From positions 1,736,001 to 1,800,000 of the forward strand of contig NZ_CP042431.1 of the NCBI RefSeq assembly GCF_007970185.1: a stretch of 64,000 nt of DNA. Reading direction: 5' to 3'. The translations under genes and the position numbers were made by a program. Source of the stretch: Pseudobacter ginsenosidimutans (GTDB taxonomy: Bacteria > Bacteroidota > Bacteroidia > Chitinophagales > Chitinophagaceae). The notes under the pieces are model-generated. The model made no database searches. It was not told the DNA's origin and saw only the letters and a list, made by a program, of their open reading frames with translations. This document shows positions 17,899-26,080 of the stretch, in pieces; position 1 is the first letter of the stretch, and the number at the start of each line of letters is the position of its first letter.

Positions 17899-18660
17899 TC
17901 AGAATCGTGTTGCGAGAAAAAGGGTTTTATCGTCGTCGGTCCTGTTGTTGATGGCTTCGCTGTTCAGGTATTCTCCGAGTTTCCGGTTGAGAACGGCCAG
18001 GTGTTCTTCCTGTGTGGCCATTCGTAGCCATTTGAAAAGGTCGGCGAAGAATGGCTGGTGCACGCTGAGCGATTCATTGTTCAGGGTCAGCAGTTGCAGG
18101 CCGTCTGTGAACAGGGCTACTTCTTTGATGGTTTCGCGGAGCGTGACCACCCGGAGATGGCTCATATTGCTGTCGTCTACCAGGAAGGCGGTGGTATTGG
18201 AATACTCACCGTTATGCGGCCACCAGATTGTCGTGTATTGGTCTGCGTTGGTATCCCTGATGATGGCGCCATCGCCAACCTGGAAGAAGATGGCTGTGAA
18301 TTCTGTGATCACTGCACCGAGAAGGGTGCAGGAGTATTCGTTGATGTTTTCTTTTTTTTCTTCGGCAAACTGCAACAGGTTGTCGTACACCTTTTCAAGG
18401 ATAGCGATGATAGAGGCTTCTTCAATCGAACCATCAGCTGCTACGGCTTCGGAGAGCAACTGCACTGTGGTCTTAACAGTATAGTTGGCCGCTTCTGCTG
18501 CAAACTTTGCACTGCCTGCTCCATCGCTTGCACAACAGATCAGGGCTTCATCACCACCAGGAAGAGCGCAGGTTTTAAAGGCAAGCGCATCTTCACAAGT
18601 CCGCTGCGATTGAAGATGGGAAGTTCCGGTAACGGATTGTCCGATTGTTTTCCAGATCAT
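17899..18660 (-). CDS. PP2C-family Ser/Thr protein phosphatase (YegK-like)
   Basis: A 253-residue PP2C_2-type phosphatase. Metal-binding elements are visible as 'TCEDALAF' (Glu23-Asp24), 'CASDGAGSAKFAAEAA' (Asp46-Gly47), 'FQVGDGAIIRD' and a C-terminal 'NNRTDDDKTLFLA', which supplies the late Asp residues. It removes phosphate from Ser/Thr using two metal ions. Its start overlaps the VWA gene stop by 4 bases, and its stop is 3 bases before the kinase start, the compact triad layout of TerY-P modules. It most likely reverses phosphorylation by the adjacent kinase. Confidence 0.92.
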   Translation of the reverse strand: MIWKTIGQSVTGTSHLQSQRTCEDALAFKTCALPGGDEALICCASDGAGSAKFAAEAANYTVKTTVQLLSEAVAADGSIEEASIIAILEKVYDNLLQFAEEKKENINEYSCTLLGAVITEFTAIFFQVGDGAIIRDTNADQYTTIWWPHNGEYSNTTAFLVDDSNMSHLRVVTLRETIKEVALFTDGLQLLTLNNESLSVHQPFFADLFKWLRMATQEEHLAVLNRKLGEYLNSEAINNRTDDDKTLFLATRF

Positions 18661-19331
18661 ACTTCAGCCCAACCGGTAGGAGGTAAGAGATTCACTTTAT
18701 TGCCGGGATTCTTGCTGCTCACGGTTTTGAGTGAGCCGGAGAGCCAGATGAAGAATTCGCGGAACATAAGTCCTTTCAGCTTCAGTGGTTGACGCACGGA
18801 GATTTCGCGCAATACATCGAAGTTGGCGTCTTCCACGCCGATGGCGAAGAATGCGAAGGAATTCATCGATTCCCCTTCCCTCACCTGCATTGCGGCTTTG
18901 GTATGACTGTCTGTTGGCGCACCATCCGTGATGAGGATGATCCAGGGTTTGTAATACCCGATACCATGCGACTTATATTCATTCTTCCTGCGCGTAACCA
19001 TATCGATCCCGAGTGAGATGGCAGTACCCATAGGAGTATCGCCCTCCGCTTCCAATGGACGTGGGAAAAAATTGGTGACGGTGGAAAAATCCGCATCCAC
19101 TGTAACCGGGCCGAAAGTGATCATGGCAATTTCCACTCTTTTGGAAGCGAGCGGGTCGGCAAGCAATTCTTTTTTCAGCGTTTGGATCCCTTCATTGAGT
19201 TGTGCGATGGGTTTACCCGACATGGAGCCTGAAGTATCCAGCAACAACACGCAAGGGCATCTCGGTTCAGGATTATCTGCAAAACTTTCGCTTCCAAAGG
19301 GGATCTGCTCAAAAGAAATATACTCATCCAT
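18657..19331 (-). CDS. VWA-domain protein (TerY / YegL-like)
   Basis: A 224-residue von Willebrand A-domain protein with an intact metal-ion-dependent adhesion site: 'LLLDTSGSMSGKP' (Asp32, Ser34, Ser36), the Thr in 'EGDTPMGTAI' and the Asp in 'ILITDGAPTD'. There is no signal peptide, so it is cytosolic. Length and motifs match TerY/YegL, first member of the TerY-P triad with PP2C and a kinase. VWA proteins of this kind are thought to act as metal-dependent scaffolds. It is the first gene of the minus-strand operon; its promoter should lie in the 321-base gap to the divergent AraC gene. Confidence 0.92.
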   Translation of the reverse strand: MDEYISFEQIPFGSESFADNPEPRCPCVLLLDTSGSMSGKPIAQLNEGIQTLKKELLADPLASKRVEIAMITFGPVTVDADFSTVTNFFPRPLEAEGDTPMGTAISLGIDMVTRRKNEYKSHGIGYYKPWIILITDGAPTDSHTKAAMQVREGESMNSFAFFAIGVEDANFDVLREISVRQPLKLKGLMFREFFIWLSGSLKTVSSKNPGNKVNLLPPTGWAEV

Positions 19332-19652
19332 GTACAGAAATTATAAGTGTTGGTCTATATAAATGTAGTAAATCCCATTTAATTCCTTTTCGATTATATT
19401 GGATCCTTAATCGTATTCACTTATTAGCAATCATTTCAATTTCTTAACTGCATGTCAGGCGAGAAGAAATAACCATTGCTTTGATTGGCGATCCGGCAGC
19501 CAACAGTGGTGCATAGGTATTGAAGGTCCTTTTTGTACGATAATTCTTCCCGGGATAATATATTTTCTTATTTGATTCTTCAACCGGCGGTGACCCCGCC
19601 GATTTTTGTTTTCAAGATACCTCCTATGGAAATTCTGTAACTTTATAGACGC
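19332..19652. other. Divergent intergenic region with a GC hairpin
   Basis: 321 bases between the VWA gene (minus) and an AraC-type regulator (plus), mostly AT-rich. It contains a GC-rich hairpin with arms CGGCGG / CCGCCG and a 5-base loop (19585-19601), followed by ATTTTT on the plus strand. This resembles a terminator or attenuator inside the likely leader of the AraC gene, about 50 bases before its ATG. No small gene is visible. Confidence 0.45.
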
Positions 19653-20525
19653 ATGCAGGCAGACATCCATACATTATTTCAGTCGGACTTCTACCGCATA
19701 CTGGACTTCCGGTGCAGATGCACGGAGTGCACAACCTCGAAACCAGAATACAGCGATACTTTTGGGATCAGCTTTGTGAGAAAGGGAAATTTCTTGTTCA
19801 ATGTATTCAGGCATTCACTTGATTCTTACAACGGCTGTGTGCTGATCACGAAGCCTGGATTTGAAAGAACTGTCACACATGCCCACTCCGTGCCTGACCA
19901 GTGCACGATCCTCGAGTTCCACAAGGATTTTTTTTCTATTATTAAAAAGCATTATAAGCATTGTCGCTTTTTTCATGATGCGGACTGGCATTCCACGTTG
20001 ATCAGGACCAATGCTTCAACAGAGCTATTGCATTATATGGCCTGGCAGCTGGTCAATACGCGAAAAGGCAGTAAGCTGCAGATCGATAACCTGGTATTGG
20101 AGATAATGGACAAAGTGCTGGGAGAAATTACGGATTATCATCCCGATCCGGCCATCAACAGTAAGATGAAAAAGAACCACCTGCAGACTATCGAGCGGGC
20201 AAAAGAATACATCACCAATAATTTTACTACAGACATATCATTGATGGAGCTGGCTTCATTTTGCTACGTAAGCCCATTCCATTTTAGCCGGATCTTCCGC
20301 ACATTCACCAAAGTACCGCCTCATCAATACCTGGCAGATACCAGGCTTCAACACGCAGCGCTGATGCTTCGAACCACCAACTCACCCGTGGCAGATATTG
20401 CTTTTAGTTCAGGGTTCAACAGTATCGAGTACTTCAATAGCGCTTTTAAGAAAAAATATGATAGCGCTCCAGGCTCTTTTCGAAATCAGGAATTCAGGTT
20501 CCCGGTAATTAGCAAGATATCTTAA
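19653..20525 (+). CDS. AraC-family transcriptional regulator
   Basis: A 290-residue regulator. The N-terminal ~150 residues look like a cupin-type ligand domain with an unusual Cys pair near the start ('RCRCTECTTS'). The C-terminus has the AraC double HTH: 'DISLMELASFCYVSPFHFSR' and 'PVADIAFSSGFNSIEYFNSA' with the closing 'FKKKYDSAPGSFR'. Divergent from the VWA operon and 45 bases upstream of the DinB gene, which may be in its transcription unit. Effector unknown. The Cys cluster could sense metal or redox state; that is speculation. Confidence 0.9.
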   Translation: MQADIHTLFQSDFYRILDFRCRCTECTTSKPEYSDTFGISFVRKGNFLFNVFRHSLDSYNGCVLITKPGFERTVTHAHSVPDQCTILEFHKDFFSIIKKHYKHCRFFHDADWHSTLIRTNASTELLHYMAWQLVNTRKGSKLQIDNLVLEIMDKVLGEITDYHPDPAINSKMKKNHLQTIERAKEYITNNFTTDISLMELASFCYVSPFHFSRIFRTFTKVPPHQYLADTRLQHAALMLRTTNSPVADIAFSSGFNSIEYFNSAFKKKYDSAPGSFRNQEFRFPVISKIS

Positions 20526-20570
20526 GTGATCGCCAGCCGGCAGTTTTAGCTTTACTCTAAATAATTTATT

Positions 20571-20978
20571 ATGAAAGAGCATCTCTTGAATTTAGTAGAC
20601 ACTTCTAAGAAATATACGCTGGATGTGGCCAATGCCATGCCTCCCGGAAAATACGAAACCAAACCTGTAGACAGTGTTTGGAATTTTAAAGAGCTGCTTC
20701 ACCATATTGCCTATGGCATTGAATGGTGGGGATCGAATTATGTGCGCGGAGAGCAAATGGATTGGGCACCGGGTACAGTGAGCAAAGACAAAAAAGAAGT
20801 AATGAATTATCTGGAGAAGGCTTATGCAGGGCTGGAAAATGCCATTAAAGACCGGGCGCTTAATGAGGAGGAAGTGAAGGGCGTGCATGCAACGCTGGAT
20901 CATGTGACGCATCATAGGGGGCAGGCTGTGTTACATTTGCGCGTGCAGGGGCAGGAAGTGCCAGAGTATGTGTACTAG
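20571..20978 (+). CDS. DinB-family protein (putative metal-dependent thiol transferase fold)
   Basis: A 135-residue four-helix-bundle protein of the DinB/YfiT-like superfamily. The three His metal ligands are visible: one in 'FKELLHHIAYGIEWWG' and the HxxxH pair in 'LDHVTHHRGQAVLHLR' near the C-terminus. Members act in thiol-transfer or stress reactions, often with no known substrate. It follows the AraC regulator by 45 bases, and a terminator hairpin with a T-run lies at 21002-21030, closing a likely two-gene unit. Confidence 0.88.
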   Translation: MKEHLLNLVDTSKKYTLDVANAMPPGKYETKPVDSVWNFKELLHHIAYGIEWWGSNYVRGEQMDWAPGTVSKDKKEVMNYLEKAYAGLENAIKDRALNEEEVKGVHATLDHVTHHRGQAVLHLRVQGQEVPEYVY

Positions 20979-21001
20979 TTGTTTAGATAGCCATGAGGCG
21001 G

Positions 21002-21030
21002 AACTCCCCGGGTGACCGGTGGAGTTTTTT
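21002..21030 (+). terminator. Rho-independent terminator after the DinB gene
   Basis: Stem AACTCC / GGAGTT extended inward by CCGG / CCGG with one bulged T and a GTGA loop, followed by a run of six T. It lies 23 bases after the DinB stop and before the NUDIX gene. Confidence 0.8.
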
Positions 21031-21065
21031 GAGTTTGGGTATCAAAATTGTGTTCAAATTGAGTT

Positions 21066-21524
21066 ATGAAACAAAGCGCAGGAATCCTGATGTATAGAAT
21101 AAGGGATAATAAGTTAGAAATGCTGTTGGCTCATCCAGGCGGACCGTTTTGGAAGAACAAAGACCTGGGTGCCTGGAGCATTCCCAAAGGAGAATATAAT
21201 GAAGATGAAGAGGCTCTTACTGCTGCAATCAGAGAATTCAAAGAGGAAACAGGATTGTTGATTGATGGAGCATTTATTCAATTGGCACCTGTAAAACAGA
21301 AATCGGGAAAGGTTGTGCAAGCCTGGGCAGTGGAGGGAGATGCAGATATATCAACGTTTGTGTCTAATAAATTTACTATAGAGTGGCCGCCAAAATCAGG
21401 AAAAATGGTTGAGTTTCCCGAAGTGGATAAGTGGGAATGGTTTGGAGCGGAGAAAGCGAAAGAGAAGGTTTTATATGGACAGGCAGGATTGTTGGAGGAA
21501 CTTGCCGAATTGATAAAAAGTTGA
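21066..21524 (+). CDS. NUDIX hydrolase
   Basis: A 152-residue protein with a full Nudix box (GX5EX7REUXEEXGU) seen as 'GEYNEDEEALTAAIREFKEE' followed by TGL. The N-terminus 'KQSAGILMYRI' and 'GGPFWKNKDLGAWSIPKG' match the NTP-pyrophosphohydrolase group that cleaves nucleoside-diphosphate-linked compounds, possibly in nucleotide-pool or nucleotide-sugar clean-up. It is a single gene between a terminator and the restriction island. Substrate not determinable. Confidence 0.92.
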   Translation: MKQSAGILMYRIRDNKLEMLLAHPGGPFWKNKDLGAWSIPKGEYNEDEEALTAAIREFKEETGLLIDGAFIQLAPVKQKSGKVVQAWAVEGDADISTFVSNKFTIEWPPKSGKMVEFPEVDKWEWFGAEKAKEKVLYGQAGLLEELAELIKS

Positions 21525-21599
21525 AAAAAGAATAGAAAAGCATAAATTGTAGCCCTGCAGGCAGCATCTCCTTCAAAAGCAGGTAACTATTTGCATAAC

Positions 21600-22022
21600 A
21601 TGGCAGACGTACATGACAAAGCTACCCGTAGTTTTAACATGAGTAGAATTAAGAGCAAGAATACGAAACCAGAATTGCTGGTCAGAAAATTTTTGCACTC
21701 AAAAGGTTTTCGGTATAAGCTAAATGATAAAACTCTTCCCGGAAAACCTGACCTTGTCTTACCAAAGTATAGAACCATAATCTTCATTCACGGCTGTTTT
21801 TGGCATGGACATGAGGGATGTAAATTTTTTGTTGTACCCAAGACCAGGACTGAATGGTGGCTGAACAAGATTGCAATCAATACTGCCAATGATCAAAAAG
21901 CTGCTCTGGCTCTCATGAAGCAAGGATGGCAGGTGATTATAATTTGGGAATGTGAACTTAAGCCTAATAACATTGAGCTAACTTTAAGTCAACTTTTTTC
22001 TGAGCTTAAGCCGAACGTTTAG
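21600..22022 (+). CDS. vsr: Very short patch repair (Vsr) DNA mismatch endonuclease
   Basis: A 140-residue protein from the ATG at 21600 ('MADVHDKATRSFNMSRIKSK'). The E. coli Vsr active-site positions line up even in number: Glu25 in 'TKPELL', Asp51 in 'PGKPDLVLP', and His64 and His69 in 'FIHGCFWHGHEGC'; the following His and Cys are candidate zinc ligands. Vsr nicks 5' of the T in T:G mismatches formed when 5-methylcytosine deaminates in CCWGG-type sites. The next genes are a Dcm-like methyltransferase and an EcoRII-like nuclease, so it guards the genome from the mutagenic cost of that methylation. The region is AT-richer than its surroundings, suggesting transfer as a unit. Confidence 0.95.
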   Translation: MADVHDKATRSFNMSRIKSKNTKPELLVRKFLHSKGFRYKLNDKTLPGKPDLVLPKYRTIIFIHGCFWHGHEGCKFFVVPKTRTEWWLNKIAINTANDQKAALALMKQGWQVIIIWECELKPNNIELTLSQLFSELKPNV

Positions 22023-22084
22023 GTATGTAAAGCAATTCACATTTCTATGTAGATGGTGGATATCAAAGTCAATATTGCTTGATG

Positions 22085-22092
22085 TATCTTTG
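22085..22092 (+). promoter_or_regulatory. Possible Bacteroidota -7 element (TATCTTTG) upstream of the methyltransferase
   Basis: TATCTTTG matches the TAnnTTTG consensus of the primary sigma factor in Bacteroidota. It would give a leader of roughly 100 bases before the methyltransferase ATG at 22206. No convincing -33 TTTG is present at the proper distance, so this is weak evidence. Confidence 0.35.
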
Positions 22093-22205
22093 TAAATTGT
22101 AATGACGTAATGCTAATTTGGAGAAAACTAAGAATGTGAATCATCTCCGAAAATTACGCTCTCACAATTGGATTTTTGATTGATTAATGAGAAACGAATT
22201 AATTA

Positions 22206-23477
22206 ATGCAAAGCATAGAACAAGAAAACAAAACTCTCGAAAGCTCACTTCAACCTTTAATTGAAAAGTTATGGAAGGGGCATCTTTTTGGCGCGGAAAA
22301 CCATCGATCTGCAATTATTAGCCATTATCTTCACTCAAATAAGATTGTGTATAAAAAAAATGCTATTCAATATGGGAAGGAAATGATTAATGGTCACTTT
22401 GCTGAAAAAATGAATGATAAGATTGCAGAAGAAGCTTTGCAGTATATCATAAGGTATAACGATCAAATTATCCCATTTCAAAATCCTTCAAAACCTGAAT
22501 TTACATTTATTGATCTGTTTGCGGGCGTTGGGGGATTCAGACTTGCTCTGCAAAGTCTCCAGGGAGAATGTATTTTTTCCTCGGAGTGGGATAAAATGGC
22601 TCAAAGAACTTATTACGCGAACTTTGGTGAGATCCCTTTTGGAGACATAACCAAAGAAGAAACAAGAAAATGGGTGCCTGAAAAGTTTGATCTTTTATGC
22701 GGAGGATTCCCCTGTCAGCCATTTTCAATTGCTGGAGTTTCTAAAAAAAATAGCTTAGGCAGGAAGCATGGCTTCGAAGATGAAAAACAAGGAAATCTTT
22801 TCTTTCATGTCGCGAAAATTATTGAGGAAAAACGTCCGAAAGCTTTTTTTCTGGAAAATGTAAAAAACCTTGTATCACATGATAAGGGCAATACTTTTAA
22901 AGTTATCAAAGAAACGCTGGAAGAGCTGGGTTATACCTTCTACTCAAAAGTCCTTAACGGAAAACATTTTGTACCTCAACATCGTGAAAGAACTTTTATG
23001 GTAGGTTTTGACAAGAAGGTTTTCAAAGGAGAAGAACAATTTTCATTTCCCGAACTTCCACTGCCTGAAAGGAGGATAAAAGAAATTTTAGAAAATAGAG
23101 CAGATCCTAAATACACGCTTTCTGATAAACTATGGGATTATTTACAAGGATATGCTCGTAAACATAAGGAGAAAGGAAATGGATTTGGATTCGGCTTAGT
23201 AGATTTGAATGGTATTTCAAGAACTATGAGCGCCAGATATTATAAAGACGGTGCTGAAATCTTAATTCCCCAAAAGGACAAGAATCCCCGAAGGCTTACA
23301 GTTCGTGAAGCTGCCCGACTTCAGGGTTATCCTGATAACTTTGTGATAGATAAAGTTTCAATGAATCAGGCATATAAGCAGTTTGGAAACTCTGTGGTGG
23401 TACCACTGATACGAGCCATCGGTGAACAAATAGTTGAAGTACTCAAGAAGACACCAGTCAAGAAATCACGAAAATAA
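22206..23477 (+). CDS. DNA (cytosine-5) methyltransferase, Dcm/M.EcoRII-like
   Basis: A 423-residue C5-methyltransferase. A ~97-residue N-terminal extension, also seen in Dcm and M.EcoRII, precedes motif I 'FIDLFAGVGGFRLAL' (AdoMet binding), then motif IV 'CGGFPCQPFSIAG' with catalytic Cys170, motif VI 'FFLENVKNL', motif VIII 'PQHRERTFMVGF', the target-recognition region, motif IX 'RLTVREAARLQGYPDNF' and motif X 'QFGNSVVVPL'. All catalytic motifs are intact. The convergent gene encodes an EcoRII-like endonuclease and the upstream gene is vsr, so the predicted target is CCWGG with methylation of the inner C. The 3' end overlaps the endonuclease gene by 12 bases. Confidence 0.95.
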   Translation: MQSIEQENKTLESSLQPLIEKLWKGHLFGAENHRSAIISHYLHSNKIVYKKNAIQYGKEMINGHFAEKMNDKIAEEALQYIIRYNDQIIPFQNPSKPEFTFIDLFAGVGGFRLALQSLQGECIFSSEWDKMAQRTYYANFGEIPFGDITKEETRKWVPEKFDLLCGGFPCQPFSIAGVSKKNSLGRKHGFEDEKQGNLFFHVAKIIEEKRPKAFFLENVKNLVSHDKGNTFKVIKETLEELGYTFYSKVLNGKHFVPQHRERTFMVGFDKKVFKGEEQFSFPELPLPERRIKEILENRADPKYTLSDKLWDYLQGYARKHKEKGNGFGFGLVDLNGISRTMSARYYKDGAEILIPQKDKNPRRLTVREAARLQGYPDNFVIDKVSMNQAYKQFGNSVVVPLIRAIGEQIVEVLKKTPVKKSRK

Positions 23478-24731
23478 TTCTCCCGAAAAATCTTTAAGGT
23501 TAATCTGTCTGGATTTTAAATATGATATGAATTCTTTGAGATTCATAAGCCATGCTCTTTGAGCGGCATTATAGGTTGTATGTATTGAGGCGGGTAATAT
23601 CAATTGGAGTCCATGCGCCATCATTTCATTGGTTTGATTCTCGCTGATTCCTGGTTCAAGTGTTAGAAGGTGTTTGTTATTAATGCGTTTAGCTTCACTC
23701 AAAACTTGTCTCCACCTATCCTTACAAGTGGTTTTCACTCCAAGCATTGTTAGGTTTTCACTTTTAAAAGATGCCAGATGGTATTCTCTTGCTCCTGGAA
23801 ATAGAAAATCTGGTTTTGCTTTGTTCTCAGTTATTTTTGCTCTATCAAATTTTATTTGATAAAGTCTGAATATCTCTTCTGTATGATTTTCTAATGCAAG
23901 TCCGGCTCTTGACTTTCGTGTATTTTGAATACTTAATGAAAATTTTAGAAACCCCTCAACATCAACATTCCCATCTTTATCAAAAAATCCTTGTTTTAGT
24001 CTTTTTTCCAATTCCAATCGCTCCATTCTTCTAAATAACTTCTCTTCGTGATTCATCCATGACATTAATGCGGTATCTGGATCTTCCAGTGGTGCGATAT
24101 CTTTAAGTGATTGTCTGGTTAGTATAGAAAATTCTTTTGTAGTAGGCATTTTACCTTTAAGCCTTAAAAGTATTGAGTCGAGGAAATCCGTTTCAGTGTC
24201 TTCAATTTCAATACCCAGCTCTTCAAGTATGAAACGAACAGGAAAGTCGATCTCTTTATCCCCTGATTGCTGAAAATCCTGATAAACAAAGCTTTTGCCT
24301 GCTTGTACCGGTACTTCAAATAGCCAGAGTAATTGACTCTCCACTGTAGTTTGAGCAGGAGTTATGATACAAAGCAAAGTATTATCAGGTCGTTTAGCGA
24401 TTATTAAGAGATCCCCAGCTTGTGCACGTTGGGAAACATCTGTAGTAGGAAAATATAATCTCCACTCTGCTGCTCTTTCTTTACCAAATCTTGCGTCGTA
24501 CCATGAAAGCTGTGCGTCTGATGTTGTAGTTTCATTGTCGTCTCCCATCCAAACAAACCTGCTCCGAAAAGTTATTGTCTCACCAACTTCATTTGTCCCA
24601 AGAACTTTTTTTAAGGCTTCTGAGCCGTTGAATTCGTGTTGGTTAGATTTCTTGATATTTACTTCTACAGTTGAAAGTCTTTTAGCAGCAACTGCTACAA
24701 AGTATTGTGATAAATATCCTTTTTTATGCAT
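23466..24731 (-). CDS. Type II restriction endonuclease, EcoRII-like
   Basis: A 421-residue protein with the two-domain layout of EcoRII: an N-terminal DNA-binding effector-like part and a C-terminal PD-(D/E)xK-type catalytic part. The catalytic core reads 'KAKPDFLFPG' (Pro307-Asp308) followed by 'LGVKTTCKDRWRQVL' (Lys333 onward), a strongly conserved EcoRII-C block. EcoRII cleaves before CCWGG and needs two sites, one as an allosteric effector; both domains are present here, so the same behaviour is likely. It is convergent with its methyltransferase, overlapping by 12 bases, so the protective and toxic genes have separate promoters. Base composition is AT-rich. Confidence 0.93.
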   Translation of the reverse strand: MHKKGYLSQYFVAVAAKRLSTVEVNIKKSNQHEFNGSEALKKVLGTNEVGETITFRSRFVWMGDDNETTTSDAQLSWYDARFGKERAAEWRLYFPTTDVSQRAQAGDLLIIAKRPDNTLLCIITPAQTTVESQLLWLFEVPVQAGKSFVYQDFQQSGDKEIDFPVRFILEELGIEIEDTETDFLDSILLRLKGKMPTTKEFSILTRQSLKDIAPLEDPDTALMSWMNHEEKLFRRMERLELEKRLKQGFFDKDGNVDVEGFLKFSLSIQNTRKSRAGLALENHTEEIFRLYQIKFDRAKITENKAKPDFLFPGAREYHLASFKSENLTMLGVKTTCKDRWRQVLSEAKRINNKHLLTLEPGISENQTNEMMAHGLQLILPASIHTTYNAAQRAWLMNLKEFISYLKSRQINLKDFSGELFS

Positions 24732-25051
24732 GCTTTTTTACGAGCTTTTTTATTATTTTTCTAAAGACAATTTACAATTTAATGAAATTTTTGTAACAAG
24801 AACCTCCCCTAAATAGAACAGACCATTATCCAAATGCGCCGTCCACCTACAAACCACTTCTCTCCACAAATACCAAAAATTGATTTGAAAAAATTTACCC
24901 ATCAGCCAGATTGAATTCTTTCATTGTATTTGCTATTGTCCCCTTCACAAACTTCTTATTTTTCTAATGATTAACGTTGTTCCCGCTAGCGCATACATTT
25001 ATTCAACCTATCTTATGACAAACGTAAAGGCCTGCTCCCTTACCGTAAATC
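24732..25051. other. Intergenic region, no gene seen
   Basis: 320 bases of AT-rich sequence between the endonuclease start and the stop of the next minus-strand AraC gene. It must hold the promoter of the endonuclease, but I see no well-spaced promoter pair, hairpin terminator, repeat or small gene. This is the right-hand border of the AT-rich restriction island. Confidence 0.5.
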
Positions 25052-25909
25052 TCATATCACCTGCACATCCCTCACATTCACCGGCGAGCTTCCAAACTTC
25101 TGCTTAAATACCCTGCTAAAATGAGACGGATTCTCAAAGCCGCTCTCAAACGCAGCTTCGGCAACGGTTTTGGCCTGACTGGTCAATAGATGGCGTGCAT
25201 GATACAGTCTTTTGTCCATCAGCCATTTCCCGGGAGTTGTATTGAATAAAGAAACAAAATCTCTTTTGAATGCAGACAGGCTCCTCGCACTCAGCCTGGC
25301 ATAGTCCTCCAGTTTCAAGTTAAAACAGAAATTATCTTCCATCACACGTTGTAAAACAATCTGCGGCTCGTTCATCAATGAGCAGAACCAGGATAACAAT
25401 TGCTCATTGGCCGGGTTCTCTGCAATCAGCAATACCAGCTCACGGAATTTCAATTCCAGCAATAATGGATCGGGTTGATAGGAAGGCCTGAAATATGGCA
25501 TCAATGAAAGGAAATAAGCTTCCGCGGCAGTACTGTTATGAATGGGGATCACAGGATCAAGCTTTCCTGCCGGTCTTATCTTCTCTCCCGGTTTGCTTTT
25601 CAACACATCGCAGATGAATGCATCGGGTAAGAAAAAAAGTACAAAACAGAACTCTGTTTCATTGAACTGCTCAACAATGGAAGCGCCTTTCCTTACAAAT
25701 ACACAACTGCCTTTCTGAAGATCGTAAGAGCCATGTGGCGTATGCCAAACCTTTCTCCCTTCCATCACATACAAAACGTAATTGTGATGACTCCAGAGAT
25801 CGGCAAACTTTGAATCGAGCGGGCAAGTAAAAATAGAAACCAGCGCCTCTCCGCAACTGAGCTGGCGATAAGCGGGATTGCCTTTTACTGTAGAATAGAA
25901 ATTGTACAC
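25052..25909 (-). CDS. AraC-family transcriptional regulator
   Basis: A 285-residue regulator with an N-terminal cupin-like sensing domain ('LYVMEGRKVWHTPHGSYDL', 'GSCVFVRKGASIVEQF') and a C-terminal double HTH ('FNLKLEDYARLSARSLSAFK', 'TVAEAAFESGFENPSHFSRV') ending 'FKQKFGSSPVNVRD'. It is divergent from the TPR lipoprotein gene at 26081, which it may regulate. Effector unknown. Confidence 0.9.
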   Translation of the reverse strand: MYNFYSTVKGNPAYRQLSCGEALVSIFTCPLDSKFADLWSHHNYVLYVMEGRKVWHTPHGSYDLQKGSCVFVRKGASIVEQFNETEFCFVLFFLPDAFICDVLKSKPGEKIRPAGKLDPVIPIHNSTAAEAYFLSLMPYFRPSYQPDPLLLELKFRELVLLIAENPANEQLLSWFCSLMNEPQIVLQRVMEDNFCFNLKLEDYARLSARSLSAFKRDFVSLFNTTPGKWLMDKRLYHARHLLTSQAKTVAEAAFESGFENPSHFSRVFKQKFGSSPVNVRDVQVI

Positions 25910-26080
25910 GGGGCTGGTTGAACTGCAAAATTAGTATTTTGGCTGGTCCCCTGAATACTACTAACCGGTAATCTCTCCTGCACTTTCAGCTTCGATATTC
26001 CCGGCAATTGTCGAACTTTGTATCCTTCCCACCTCCTGCTGAATAGTCCGCACCAATTGGTCAACCTAAAATCGTTTTGT

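Noticed and set aside
19585-19607. Terminator for a plus-strand gene before the AraC regulator
   Set aside because: No plus-strand gene lies upstream for it to terminate; reported only as a leader hairpin of uncertain role.
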